64,000 nucleotides of DNA from Saururus chinensis (lineage: Eukaryota; Streptophyta; Magnoliopsida; Piperales; Saururaceae). The translations under genes were made by a program, and so were the position numbers. This document shows, piece by piece, positions 48,531 to 60,601 of this stretch; positions within the stretch are counted from its first letter, which is position 1; each line of letters begins with the position of its first letter. The notes under the pieces are model-generated. The model did not search any database. It worked only from the letters and a program-made list of their open reading frames with translations, and was not told the DNA's origin. The stretch lies in the NCBI GenBank assembly GCA_035235625.1, contig CP141140.1:62116581-62180580 (forward strand), written 5' to 3'.

Positions 48531-49620
48531 ATGTTATATTACAAAAATTATGGTGACTAAGGAGATCTATGAATTCAGCAAAAAAAAAAAAAAGTAGATC
48601 TATAAAATTATGTCGGCCAAGACTTTTGCCCTGCTGAAAGCAAAAGTTGATTGCACCCGGTGACTCGATGAGCTGAGCCCGTGGTTCCCCAAATTCCCAC
48701 GAATCCTGCTTCAATTGACTTGTACCCTTTTGGGCATATTCCACCTATGATCTTCGGGCCTACGGACATCTTAGTGTCCATGCTCTCTACACTGTGATGA
48801 TCCCCCTCGGCCAGCGAATCCAGCTCTTAGTAGGTTTGAAAACTTTGGTCCCTTGGATTAGTTACATTTTAAAACGATCAAAGTGGTTAACAGGTCCTAA
48901 TAACGACTGGATGAATATGGCGATTAACTTACTGTCTAATAAGCAATCCCCCAAGCTCAAGAAAAACCTGGCATTTTCTAATAGCCAACTGTTGTCTCTA
49001 GTTTAAAAATATGATATTCCAAGCTCTTAAGCATTCCCTCCAAATACAATATGAAAACTACAAAAACAAGCAGCCACATGTAATAGGGCCTTAATGATAT
49101 GCGATCATTTCAAGGAAGTTTCTTTGGCTCATTCTCCCTCTCCCTCTGCCTCTCGTGTCTCACCTCAACACGTAAACCTACTCTAATGCATTTTATAGCA
49201 AACAACTAATCCATATGTCTAGATTACCGTTCTCCACACTAAATCACTTAAATTTCCATATTGCCACCCAAAAGCTTCCCCCATATACACCAAAGCTACT
49301 AAAGGAAAGACCATTTATTCATCTATTCCTCTTCATTATCCTGGACATTATCGTTAAATCAGCAAATCCAATTTGGCAAGTCAAGATTTCCCTGCAAAAT
49401 GACTTGTGCTTAGTGCATAAAAGTGTGGCCCAACCCCACCCACAAACAGTAAAGTCATTGCGAATGATGCTGAATCATTCACTCACATACCAAATTATCA
49501 TTGCCCACAAGTAGAAAGGCACTAACTAAGACTTTTCTTGCAATCTAAGCCTACCTCCATTTTCTATACATATACTGCACCTTTCTTTACCCAAATTCAG
49601 GCCAGACCCACGTCTGGAAA
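48531..49620. other. 5' region of the small-protein gene
   Basis: Unique-looking DNA with a CT-rich patch at about 49130-49160 and a CTATACATATA sequence at about 49565. The phrase TTTACCCAAATTCAG at 49589-49603 looks like a splice acceptor, so the leader may contain an intron. A 99-codon open frame at 49215-49514 has no recognisable similarity, and I did not call it. Confidence 0.4.
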
Positions 49621-50028
49621 ATGAGCTCCGGCTGCATAGCAAGCTGCATTGAGGATGTCAGAGTCCCTGAGAGGCTCACCTACGTCAGCCTCCACCGGTG
49701 GCCGGAGTCGGACGCTGAGTTCGTGAGGTCAGTGACCAGTGGGAAGGGGCCTCGAGTGGTAGATAGCTACTCATGCAGGCAGATGTATCTGAGGAGCTAT
49801 ACGTTTTCAAGGAAGGAAACGATGCCAGAGAGGACTAGGAAGTGTATTGGAAAGGTTAAAGAGAGGGTAGCGAGTAGGAAGAAAGCTAAGGGTTACAGTG
49901 GGAGCAAGAAGAGGTGTTTTGTAATAAAGAGGGTGAAGGAGGTGTCTTGCTCTGCTCTCCTCAAGGTCTTCAACCGGCTTCTTTCATGTACGACCAGTGT
50001 GGATGTGGTGGACCGAAACAATCTGTGA
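49621..50028 (+). CDS. small basic plant-specific protein of unknown function
   Basis: This is a single-exon frame of 135 residues. It resembles a family of short land-plant proteins that I recall from Arabidopsis loci At1g70780 and At1g23150; the role is unknown. The family-like landmarks are a Cys-containing start (SSGCIASC), YVSLHRWPESDAEFVRS at 21-37, and VVDSYSCRQMYLRSYTFSRK at 46-65. After residue 65 it is strongly basic (many Lys and Arg). There is no signal peptide, membrane segment or known catalytic motif. The ATG is the first in the frame and gives the conserved N-terminus. The Arabidopsis relatives, as I recall, carry a conserved upstream peptide frame in the leader; I found none in the kilobase upstream, though a leader intron could hide it. 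It is intact, sits outside the transposons and has no nearby partner gene. Confidence 0.8.
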   Translation: MSSGCIASCIEDVRVPERLTYVSLHRWPESDAEFVRSVTSGKGPRVVDSYSCRQMYLRSYTFSRKETMPERTRKCIGKVKERVASRKKAKGYSGSKKRCFVIKRVKEVSCSALLKVFNRLLSCTTSVDVVDRNNL

Positions 50029-50741
50029 TTATTCTCCCTAGCTATACCACTTTGCTTTTTTAGTCTGTTTTTTTTCTTATTTATTGCTAAAGAACAAGTT
50101 GAGGGCATGTATTTAAGTGGCAAAAAACAGATTTCTGTCTGATTGAATTTGATGTTTGCTCTGATATTTTGAACTACTGACGTTTGGGTAGTGCTTGAAG
50201 TAAGAAATGAAAAGGACTTCTGTATAGTATGTTTCACGAGAGAGATTTTATTTATTTATTTTGAGTACATTTCCTTATTTATTCTCATAAGGAAGTTTGT
50301 GATCTATGAATTACATACTGCAAAAAGCAAAGTTTCAAATCCATCAATTATATTGGGTTCAATGTCTGTTAGAACAGTTCGTGGAATTGGAAATGGAAGA
50401 TGGGTCTTGCAAATTTGAAGGAATTTTGTTCGAAGAAGATTCTTTGAGTTGTTTTGCATGATGGTGAATTTGCAATTTGTAGTAAACAATTCTTAGAATT
50501 TAGCAAGTTCCTCACATTTGCCTCTTGATAGAAATATTATAAACGGAATTCCATAAAGCCTGTTAATTACATGATGACTAGCATTAGAACTTGCAGAGGC
50601 TGAAGCAGCAGAAAATACGCAGGAAAATGGACAAGTAAGTGACCTCACTTTAATGCTTCTCCGTTTTATCTTTCAATAAAGGAATCATTCAATCAGATTC
50701 CGGAAATATTAAGCTGGGTATGTTTTTATTCTTGTATTCAA

Positions 50742-50880
50742 ATATGAACCCCCGGTGAGTCTAGGCATCATGTGCCGTCAGATTTCGACCCAATGGTGCA
50801 CAAATTCATGAAGTAAACTATTTTTTGCCCCCTTTTGCCTTTGGATCTTGATCCGATGGCTCATGCCATGAAAACTTTTT
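50742..50880. mobile_element. diverged hairpin MITE fragment
   Basis: Phrases such as GTGAGTCTAGGCATCATGTG, GCCGTCAGATTTCGACC, TTGCCCCCTTTTGCC and GATCCGATGGCTCATG parallel the hairpin element at 57374-57528. Confidence 0.4.
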
Positions 50881-53800
50881 CCTTATCACAATAAATATAC
50901 ATTTTTTTAAAGCGAAGAATATATACTTAACTAAAGGGATTCTAGAGATATGGCAAGGGCACCTAGACTACATGGGATTTATTTCCTTCAAATCTACTAC
51001 ATTTACATTAAGCAATTTTTAATAATCATTCACATCAAGCATGCTCTTACAAAAATCTTATTTGATTCAGCACTTGTGATTTGTAATGAATAAATTGCCA
51101 TAAACAAGATAGCTGGCTTTCTTTCTGTTTAATGGTCAAGCCTCCTTTTTGGCAGTCAACAATGGAAGCAAAAAAAGGAAGCCCAGCACTTTGATGCGAA
51201 CGGAATCATTCAGTATCCGAGGGACATATTAGGTTCATGAAACCCCATCCCTTTGCAATAATTATTACTGCTTCAGAAAGATTATCAATCTCTCTCTAAA
51301 CCACAGCTCATCAGCAGATTCATCACCTATCACTGAAATCCGTAAGGACAGTCCTCTAATTTGCAGCCCAGACTAGACCTGGCCCAGTATGTCCGACCAC
51401 CCTCAAAATCTGCTTGTTAAGTGCACCCCCTGCACTGAAGCGTGGGTGTATAACACAACCATGCAGGGCACCTCTGATCATCGAGGGGGTCGTTAATGTC
51501 AACCTGTTCCTTGTGGGTTTTGATGCATCTGTATTGTCCACTAAGAGAGAGAATATTGATGGCAAAGGTGAACCAATAACTGTACGGAATGTCATTAAAA
51601 GAACTTTCTATTCTTTTCTTATCCATGAGTAACCTTCTTCTTAACTACTTTCTCTGTCCAATATTAATAATTATATTTAAAAAATAATAATTTTTATTAA
51701 ATAATAAAACTTACTTTTAAAAAAAGAGAAAATAAATTTATAATACTTTTTTTAAATACCTAATTTAAGAATAAATTAAATTATTAATATAAAATAATTT
51801 TTTTATCAAATGGAGTTATTAATGTGGAAAGGATAGAATATAATATTTGTTGTCCAATTGTCAGATCTTATGATACCCAGCCATGCTAATGCAGAACTTA
51901 AAAATACACCAAAACAGTCCTGCTTCTTGATTTGACAATTTTTTAAGCGATACAATAACCAGCCTATATAGGCTTTTGAACATGGTACATAAAAAGATAC
52001 CTGTATATAAATAACAAGTTGCTTCTGTATGCCATATTTAGAGACCTTTAAGGGTTGGTTACAAGGCTACAGTCACGAAGCCCGGTCAAGATGAGTCCGA
52101 CACAATATTATGGGGAGTGTGGATAGGATAAAGCCGAGAGGAGCATGGAGGGTTTGGCGGATATCCCCAGGCATCCTCCATCCATCCTTTGCTTTGGCTC
52201 TTCAAACATTCGTTCATCTTTTCCGAGGGTTGTTAAGGCAGACAAGACAAAGTAGTCCAAGGCCAAAGGCCTGCTTAAGGCAAAGTAAGGATTGGAGACA
52301 AATCCAATGCTTTTAAAAACCCAAGACTTCATCCACTCAAACCAGTAGCACTTATTTGGCTTATCAGCTAGGGTTTGATGTGAATCAAAGCAGTGGTAAG
52401 GCCCACTGGAAAGGGGCACATGGGTTAGTGGGGTTGGCTGCTGGTGGCGTGATTAATCTTTGCATGTGGGTGCATCATGGCAGTGACCACAGGATTTCTG
52501 CTTGCACACGCTAAGTTGTCTTCTATTTCATATAGTGAATCAAATCGTCTATGTTCGGCCAGAGAGATTAGAAAAAGGATACTTTTGATTTGCCACTCTG
52601 TATTATAATCAATGTTCATAATTTTGTACACTCGTGATGGAGTATCAAGCAAGATCATGTCAATCTCCTCAAAATTAAAAAGGAAAAAAAGGTACATCAT
52701 GGATCATCTACTTTAAATTTCGATGCTCGATTGTCTGCCTCCTTTCATCTCCTCCCTTATGTACTTGACCACCACAAGCCCTAAAAATACCCTAAAGAAG
52801 GCCATTTTGGTCTTTTTAATTGTGCTGATAGAGTGAGTGACCCGTGTAATTTACTCTCTTTGTCTTAAATTAATAATTTTATTAAATTTTTTAAATAAAT
52901 TTATTTAATTTATATTAAAAACTTAAATAAAACTATTAATATAAAATAAAATATTAATTTTTTAAAAGTTTCTACCTCTCAATGTTGATGAAAAATTGTG
53001 GGCATGTTAATATGGGGCCGCGCTAGAGGAAGGATGGATGGAAGTCTAAGGAATAAATTGGCTAGATTTGCCAATTGTGTCTTGCTCTAGTGGCAATTAT
53101 GGGAGCCATTTTTTTATAAAAATAACAAGAAAATAGTAATCACTTATTAAAGAATTTGTCCAACAAACGTTTCCAACTCGATTTTGGTTGAACGCAACAT
53201 ATTCTCAAGTGAAATTTGCATTACATCTTCTCTACCGCCAAAAACCCTGTTAGGAGATTTTGTTGGGCTGATTCGTTTGCTGTATATCATTTTTTAAAAC
53301 AAAAAAAAACACAAAAAAATGTGAGAGGCATATGTTTCCTAGTTTCCTATTGAAGTCCCCACGCTCAGGTGAGTACCTGTTTCCCTCAAGCCCCAACTAT
53401 ATATTTGATTAATTAGTAAATTAAATACACCATATTGGTATTTGTGAAACACAAATCGGATTTGATTTTACTTAGTTAGAAGCATTAAAATACTTTATTG
53501 CGACCATGTCTAAATGTCTGACAGACATCGATTGGCAAGACAACAAAATGAACATTTTTATTTAAAAAGTTTATCTATAAAGTGCTTAGACTTTAGATAA
53601 TATTATCAACTAATTAACCATTTATCAATAATTGATGATATGTAGACTTTCTATATGTATATTCAAAAGAGGCCCTTTTATGAGAGCCTGGGCTCAAGCT
53701 GTTGCTTGTGATCCTAGGATGTTATAAACTTTTGACATGTTTAAAAATATAAATTGAATAATATGAAAATTGTTCATGAATATTAGAAATGACTAAAAAT

Positions 53801-55237
53801 TTAACCAATTTTTGAAAACTCAAGACGTGGATGCATTGAGTCGTATCAATTTAAATTTTTTAGGGAGTCAAAATAGAGTTATATATTAAAATTTAAATAT
53901 TTTATAAAAAAATAAGTTAAAATACATATAATAAAAATATAATCATTTTATTAGGTATAAAAAAGTAAGAATTTGTGCAAATATTACATTATCTTTAAAA
54001 TTTTTAAAATATTTAATTTGCATAAACTTCATATCTTTAACTTAGAATAAGATTATAATCATATATTGTATATATTTTGTCAGACATATTTTAAAAGATA
54101 TATCAGATAAGTGCAACCAATATTAACTAATGGAGTCTGACTCAGGTAATCAATAGAGTCAATCATCCTATCACTACAAATTTTGACTAAAAAAGTTGAG
54201 TGGAGTTTGAAACAAATTTGGAGTCAAAATATAGTTTTAGAAATATAAATTTATAAATTTTAATATTGATGAAGCATTTTCTATCTAATATAGTATATAA
54301 TTACTAAATGATTATATATATATATATTAAATTATTTAATATTTTTATGTTAAGTAGGGTTGAAACTTATTAGCTTATTTATCACACCGGCCCAGCCTTG
54401 GCCCTATGAGAGTCTTCAAAATTTAGGTTTAACTAGGACCTAAGTTGGCTCAGGCTAAGCCGCAAGTTTTTTATATCTTTTATCATTTTTTATAAAAAAT
54501 TATAATTTTTTAGTGGGGTTACATTAATTAACTACATAAGACACAAAATAATATACCTTTCACCTTTAGGTAAGGTCATCTACAATTAGTCACAATGACT
54601 TATAAGTTTAAAATCTCCTAATTTTCCTTAAAATATTGAATCTCATCATTTTTCCTTCTTTTTTGACATATGTCTAACTATCAAAACATGTTAAAATAAT
54701 TATTTTAATACTTAGGGTCAAACAGAACTTGCCTACAAACTTTTTGCCCCTCAGCCCTAGCTCGGGCTTATTTAAAACAGGCTAAAAATGTTAAGGCTCA
54801 ACCTTAAGATCAAGCCCAAAAATCTTTAACCCTAACCCATATTTTGATGAGCCTGGTTGGCCCTTAAAAGTTTTATCTTAGAAGTAAGAACATACAAACT
54901 TTTGTCTACAACAAGGACACCAACTCTCGGGACAACATGGACACCACGCCCATTTACAATCATATTTACTAGCATTTAGACGACACAAGATTAGTGTCTA
55001 ACAAGTACTATAATAATAATAAAGAGAGAAAATTGATGCTTAGACCTCAACTCAAATGGGGCCCGACATGTCCAATTTTATTGTATGGTTCTCACTTGTA
55101 CATGATTTTTCTGCCAAGTCCCCATCTCAGACTGAAACCTGAAGTTGGTGCCTTTAAAGGGTCTCCATCCCACAGCTTCCTTCTCGGCATCCGTTCACGG
55201 ATGGCTTCGCTTTCTCCATAGATTCTCACCACCCATC
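50881..55237. other. intergenic, no supported gene
   Basis: Mostly AT-rich. A stretch at 51356-51632 is open on both strands and of balanced composition, but I recognise no domain. Another mixed-composition stretch at 52100-52470 also has short frames only. An AAT-rich repeat lies at 51655-51840, and a related piece at 52860-52960. A GC-richer pair of segments (54390-54470 and 54740-54860) containing CAGCC and GGCTCA words may be a decayed inverted-repeat element. Confidence 0.45.
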
Positions 55238-55483
55238 ATGGCATTTATACCCATCTTGTTCAATGAGAGGCTTCTCTTCTCTATCTCTGAGTGGGCAAGG
55301 GCGGAGGTCTCCAAGGCAGCAGTGGAGGAGCATGAGTTGGGGAGGAGGCTTCACATAGGGAGGGGGCTAGCTATTGCATATCTCGTGTTTTGGGGTTTCA
55401 ATCTGTTTGGTTACTTGTTGTGGTGTACTTGCCCAGGGCATTTAAGATATACTAATGTGATGACTCCACCTCCCACTCTCTGA
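55238..55483 (+). CDS. hypothetical short membrane protein or gene fragment
   Basis: This is an 81-residue frame starting at 55238, inside a longer frame from 55145. It contains a charged stretch (AEVSKAAVEEHELGRR, about 22-38) and one strongly hydrophobic segment (LAIAYLVFWGFNLFGYLLW, about 44-62) that would span a membrane. I do not recognise it. A solo LTR begins three bases before its end. With the LTR removed, the frame would run on for about 27 codons at 58008-58101. It could be a decayed gene fragment or chance. Confidence 0.2.
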   Translation: MAFIPILFNERLLFSISEWARAEVSKAAVEEHELGRRLHIGRGLAIAYLVFWGFNLFGYLLWCTCPGHLRYTNVMTPPPTL

Positions 55484-58002
55484 GACCCTAAAAAAATTCA
55501 TTTTATTTGAACATGCGTTGCTAAATGAGTTGTTTCTAATAATGTAATGAATTTCTAGAAAAATATTTTTATTGTCAAGAAGCTTAGACGTGTTGGCGCT
55601 CACGCCAATGGAAATTTGGGCCAGTGTTGGCAAGCTTTGACGCGTCAGCGCTCATGCCGATAAAATTTTGGTCTATTGTTGGCAAGCTTCAACGCATCGG
55701 CAATCATGTCATCAAAGTACAATTTCTACTGTCGGTAACCATTAACGCATTGGTGAAAATTGTTCACCTTGCCAATGGTTATAAAAAATTTTATATGATT
55801 ATACACTAAATTTTGGTCATGGATAGTGTCCATGCATCATTTGAAACTAAGTGGGCCTAAAGCCTGTTTCATGAAACCCTAGGGCTTCCTTCTATAGAAA
55901 CCTCTATTTTCCCCTTCTATTGGCATTAGGATGGCACATCTACCACTTTCTCCTCTCCCTTGGGACACGTGTCACTCTCTTCCATCTTTTTCAAGGTAGG
56001 TCAGCCCTTTCCATCTCTCCCATCCTTCTTTCTTACCCCTTTTTCTTGCATGTATTCACTCAGCTTGCTTTTTATCAAACCCTAGAGCAAAAAACTCTTC
56101 TTTTCTCCATTTTTCTACCAAGGCTAAACTAAAGATTTCTTCTTAGGGTTATGGAGTCAATCTAAGAGGAACTTCATTCTTCTTTTTATATAATTTGTCA
56201 TTTATAAGGTTAATTAATGGTTAGGGTTTTCATGATTTTGTTAGGTGATTGTTTTGTAGAAAATATGGGCTTTGCACAAGAATCACAAGGAAAGGGATGT
56301 TCATCTTCAATTTTCATGGATATGAAGACCTAGATCTAGTATTTCATAGCGTTGTTCATGTTTAAATTAGATATTTTTAATCATATTTAGGGTAAATATT
56401 AATATGTGATTAGTGAATTGTGTAAAACTATTATTGCCTCTGTTTTAGATTCACGATTATGTTTTAGATATTTTTACTTTTTTTTCCTCTCAAAAGTTTT
56501 GTGGAAGTATATTATCATGTCTAGATCGTATTCCTAATTTTTTGAATTTTTTTAAAAATAATATGTATTTATTAGATTTTTTGAGATGTGTGTTGTACAG
56601 TAAGACAATTCTCTATTTACGTGTTTAAAAGCATGTTTAAGGATGAAAACATATGTTTTTTCCTTCATTTTTTCTGATAGATTGATATATGTGCTATGAG
56701 AATGTTGTAAAAATTTCAAGTCAATTTAAGCATGATAAGTCAATGGTATAGTCATAAATTTAAAGGTATACAGTTCTAGTAGAACTACACAATCTTATTA
56801 TTAAATCACAAAAAATTATGTTTGTACTTATTTTCATATGATATTTATTTATAGTGTAATTAGGACTATTATATGTTTCTATAAATTTTTACATGGATTG
56901 GAGTTCATTTACTATTTTTCATAAAATGTACAAATCATATGTTGTGATTATGATTAAGTATCTACCTAAGCTAGTATAAGAAAACGCTCACAAAAATATG
57001 ATGGATGTTTATGTTATAAGCTAAGCCCCAGGTGCAATTTGCCTGTTGCAATGTGATATGATGTTTTATAGTTTATGTTCAATGTTCAAGGTTGAACTAT
57101 GTTATGGGCGTCTCATCTTGCGCAAAAATAAACAAGAGAAAATCTAATGGGAAAAATGTTAAAGAGAATGTTTATTGATATTGTCTAAATGAGGATGGTG
57201 AATGATACCGAGAATGTGATAATGTCAAAGTTAAAAGAATGAACTAGGGAATGTAATATTGGTTTATGAAGCATGTTTTATACATGATCGCATATGATGT
57301 TGATTTTATGAATATGAAATGATTGTTGTGTATTGCAAAATTCGAGATTTGGAGATTCATATATGGAAAAAGTTGAGGTGAGCCTGGGCTCACGCTCGGC
57401 TATGTGAGTCCAGGCCCACCGGGCCATCGGATTTATATCCGACGGCCCATGTTACTTAGGGGCCATTTGCCCCCTGAGTAACATGGGCCTAGGCTCACGT
57501 AGTTGAGTGTGAGCCCAAGCTCACCTCAGCGGCCCTCTTTATATATTATTATTTTGATGTTGTTTATTTCTTACTGAGCTATCTAGCTCACCCCTTTAAA
57601 TTTTTGTGAAATCCTCCTAGAGGGGAATGCTGCATGTGATGATGTGATAGTGTAAGATAAAGATCCTTTGATGGACTATATTGATGACAATTTTATCAAA
57701 AAAGGTGGATACTGAGTGATGGGATGAATGTTTCTTGTAGACCTTTAGTTTAAAAAAATATTTTCATAAGACTTGGGTAGTTAATCTATGTTTAGTGATG
57801 TTCTTTATTTCTAGGCCTTTTATTGTTACTAGATTTCAACTTTTGCTATTGAATAAATAAAGACAAGTAGATCAATTAAATTTTAGTCATAATGTATATA
57901 AGTGCCTCTGTTATGTTTCCAAGCATACACTGTTTTGCTCCAAGTTAGGCTAGTCTGAACTACCATGTAGCCTGAACCGGGGTCAGTGTTGGGGGCGTGA
58001 CA
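55481..58002 (+). mobile_element. solo LTR, family E
   Basis: It starts TGAGACCCTAAAAAAATTC and ends GGGGGCGTGACA, 2522 bp. Flanking pentamers CTCTC (55476-55480) and CCCTC (58003-58007) differ at one base. A TATA-like CTTCTATAGAAACC lies about 410 bp inside. The phrase TTACTGAGCTATCTAGCTCACCCC near 57570 is, as I recall, common in LTRs of the Tekay/Del type of Gypsy elements. No coding sequence or partner LTR is present. A hairpin MITE sits inside. Confidence 0.7.
57374..57528. mobile_element. hairpin MITE inside LTR E
   Basis: The left arm TGAGGTGAGCCTGGGCTCAC and the right arm (read from the other strand) TGAGGTGAGCTTGGGCTCAC pair with one mismatch. Further inner pairing (GGGCCATCGGAT, ATCCGACGGCCC; TGTTACTTAGGGG, CCCCTGAGTAACA) lets almost the whole 155 bp fold. 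Confidence 0.75.
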
Positions 58003-58007
58003 CCCTC

Positions 58008-58442
58008 TGTCACCTTGCTGCCACCCTCACCACCATCATTGCTAAACTCCAAAAGAGGTACACAGTAATATTATATTGTAGTCCACCATCTCCTTAAGTT
58101 GCCTTGCCCTACTAGCAATGGCAGTTGTGACAACAAAGGTTCTCTTTGCTTAGTGAATCTGAAGTGTCTTTAAGGGAAGAAGCCTCGTGAGTCTGAGACC
58201 GGGGTTAGAAGATCTCCACTAAGAATTGGACGATAGGGGAAAGAAGAGAGAGGGGTGAGGGTGTGAGGGGAAAATAGTCATTGAACTATGAATGCTGGCC
58301 AAAGATGGAGAAATAGAAGCAAAGAGGTTTATCTTGAGGGAGAAGTGGTCGAACCAAGGATATAGGTGGAGGAAGAATGCGGGGTTGGAGGGGGACTAGT
58401 CCGGCTGGAAGAGGTAAATGGGTGAAGTGATGAGAGCGGAGT
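58008..58442. other. intergenic between LTRs E and D2
   Basis: Purine-rich, mixed-composition DNA with no frame I can support. Its first 90 bases may be the severed continuation of the frame at 55238. Confidence 0.4.
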
Positions 58443-58447
58443 CTACC

Positions 58448-60414
58448 TGTGGCGCCCCAACCAGGAAACCGACCCGGGCCGGGGGTCCGAACACGATAAA
58501 AACCAAACCCAGAACTGGGAGCAGCCGATTCTGAGTGCGAGAGTCTTCTCGTTCCTCTATGCGCTACAGAACTTTAGTGCTACGTTGCGCATAGGCAAGA
58601 ACTGGCCTAATTAGATAACTAATTCGGACCGGGCCAACATTGCTTTACCGTTAGTTGCCTACGTACATATCGGATAACATCCACGATGTTACTCTGATAC
58701 GATCGGATCCGGACGTAGTTCTGCCTACTGGCTACTACATACAACCGGCATATCAAAAACACATACGTATAAAATATGTATCTCCAAATATTTAATCGGA
58801 GTTATACAAAAACCCGATAAAACACCGGCAACACACATCTCGCTCTATCATAGAGACGAGCACCACACGACCACCACAACATGCCTCACTCTATCCCAGA
58901 GCGAATCCATCACATACACATGTCTCGCTCCATCACTGAGCCGAGACCAAACACACACACAACACGTCTCTCTCTAACCTAGAGCGAGACGGCACACAAT
59001 ATGGCATATAAGCATAGCATATCATAATATAAACACATACAACCCGTCTCTCTCTAACCCAGAGCGAGACGACACACTTCATGACATATAAGCATAGCAT
59101 ATCATAATGTAAAGGATCATAACATATCATAATATAAACACATGCACAACCCATCTCTCTTTAACCCAGAGCGAGACGGCACACTTCATGGCATATAAGC
59201 ATAGCATATCATGACATAGTGTATACCCTATCTAGCACATGCATTCTATAATTAAAATAGGAGGTCAGAAACGCTTACTCCCCTAATGTCTTGCGAGGTA
59301 GCAATATTCGGGGTACTCATTTATGGGCGTCCTCCCCTTCAGATCTGGAGACAGCGAATAGAGCCTCCTCTAACCTCCGCACATTCCTTGCCTTGCGCCA
59401 AAAGACGACTGACCAACTGTCCCCTTTTTTTCTGCTCTCGTAAGTGACGGACAAAACGCCCCTTTTCCCCGGGACGTTCCCCACACTGCATGGCCCTTCG
59501 GTGAAGAACTGATCCTTCTCTACTTCGGGTGACAACCCACGCTGCAGCCCATGATGGAGGACGGAGTCCCCCTTTCTCTCCGGGCCACTCTCTCTCTTCG
59601 GGCAAGAGGGTGGTGGATAGAGCCTCCTCTTGCCCCAGGCTGTTCCCCCTTCTAGGGACACCAACTTGAGGGATAGATCATGTCATTGCATAGATCACCC
59701 TCGAATTAGCTAGGAACGCCTCAAGAACCACTCGAATCGGACATAAAATGAGTGAGAAACGAAGAACAGAAGTTTCTAAACGTGGGAGAGAAATGGGAAA
59801 ACGTGGGAGAGAATTCTCCACCCTTCTCTGGATGTCAAGGATGCTATTTATAGAACAACTGGATAGACGTGAGGCTAACATATGTCAATCCTATCCGTTT
59901 CGTCAACAATCCTATTTGCTTTCATCATCAATCTTATCCGCTTGTATCATCAATCTTATCCGCTTTGTCAGCAATCCTATCCGCTTGCATCATTAATCCT
60001 ATACGCTTCATCAACAATCCTATCTATTGCGTCGTCGATCCTATCTAGAAAGATATTATTTTATTCAAATAATATCCTAAACTCAAAACGCGATAACTTC
60101 CAACCTTGACATTGGAATCGCACGTTCTTGATACTGATGGACTCATGTTGATGAGCCCTTCGAAATAAGACCACACATGGATAGGTTATCCCACTCTTTT
60201 CGAGTGGGCCCTACTCATGTGGCACGCTTCCCGAGGCCGTAGCTTTCGCTCCTGTCCTCCGTTTTGCGTGTTCTTCGATTTATCAAGCTCAGTACTCCGA
60301 GCTCTACTCGGATACAGGGATTTTACCTAATGAAACCCCCTGACCCTAATCTCAAATTACTAAATTACCCTTAACCCCCCCGGGTTAAGCTTAACCGAAA
60401 AACGGGTCGTTACA
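58448..60414 (-). mobile_element. solo LTR, family D copy 2 (D2)
   Basis: The + strand reads from TGTGGCGCCCC to CGGGTCGTTACA, 1967 bp. Flanking pentamers CTACC (58443-58447) and CTGCC (60415-60419) differ at one base. It aligns with D1 throughout but has three copies of an 80-107 bp unit where D1 has one, and about 300 extra bases at 60080-60390. The TATA box (CTATAAATAG, minus strand) is at 59844-59853. The purine-rich region 59320-59680 creates long minus-strand frames also seen in D1 at 28175-28523, but they lack known domains. Confidence 0.82.
58955..59215. repeat. tandem repeat in D2
   Basis: The unit containing AACACGTCTCTCTCTAACC, AGAGCGAGACGGCACAC and CATATAAGCATAGCATATCA starts at 58961, 59041 and 59148. 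D1 has a single copy beginning at 27981. Confidence 0.75.
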
Positions 60415-60601
60415 CTGCCACCGGACATGAGGGTGAGAGAGCATGAGGTTTGCCATGTGTTTTTTGGAAGAGGAAGAGTTAAGAGTACAAAAAAGTAATT
60501 ATCTTTTTTACAGTAATTAAATGATGGCATTGTGACGCAACTATAATTTACTGAGTGGTTTATCTTTCTCGGGAAGAGCCCTTTTAATGGCATCACTGTA
60601 A

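Noticed and set aside
49215-49514. 99-codon frame upstream of the small-protein gene as a uORF
   Set aside because: Too long for a typical conserved uORF, no recognised peptide, and it may lie upstream of the transcript start.
51356-51632. Frames open on both strands as a gene or organelle-derived insert
   Set aside because: I could not recognise any protein, RNA or organelle sequence, and nothing supports either strand.
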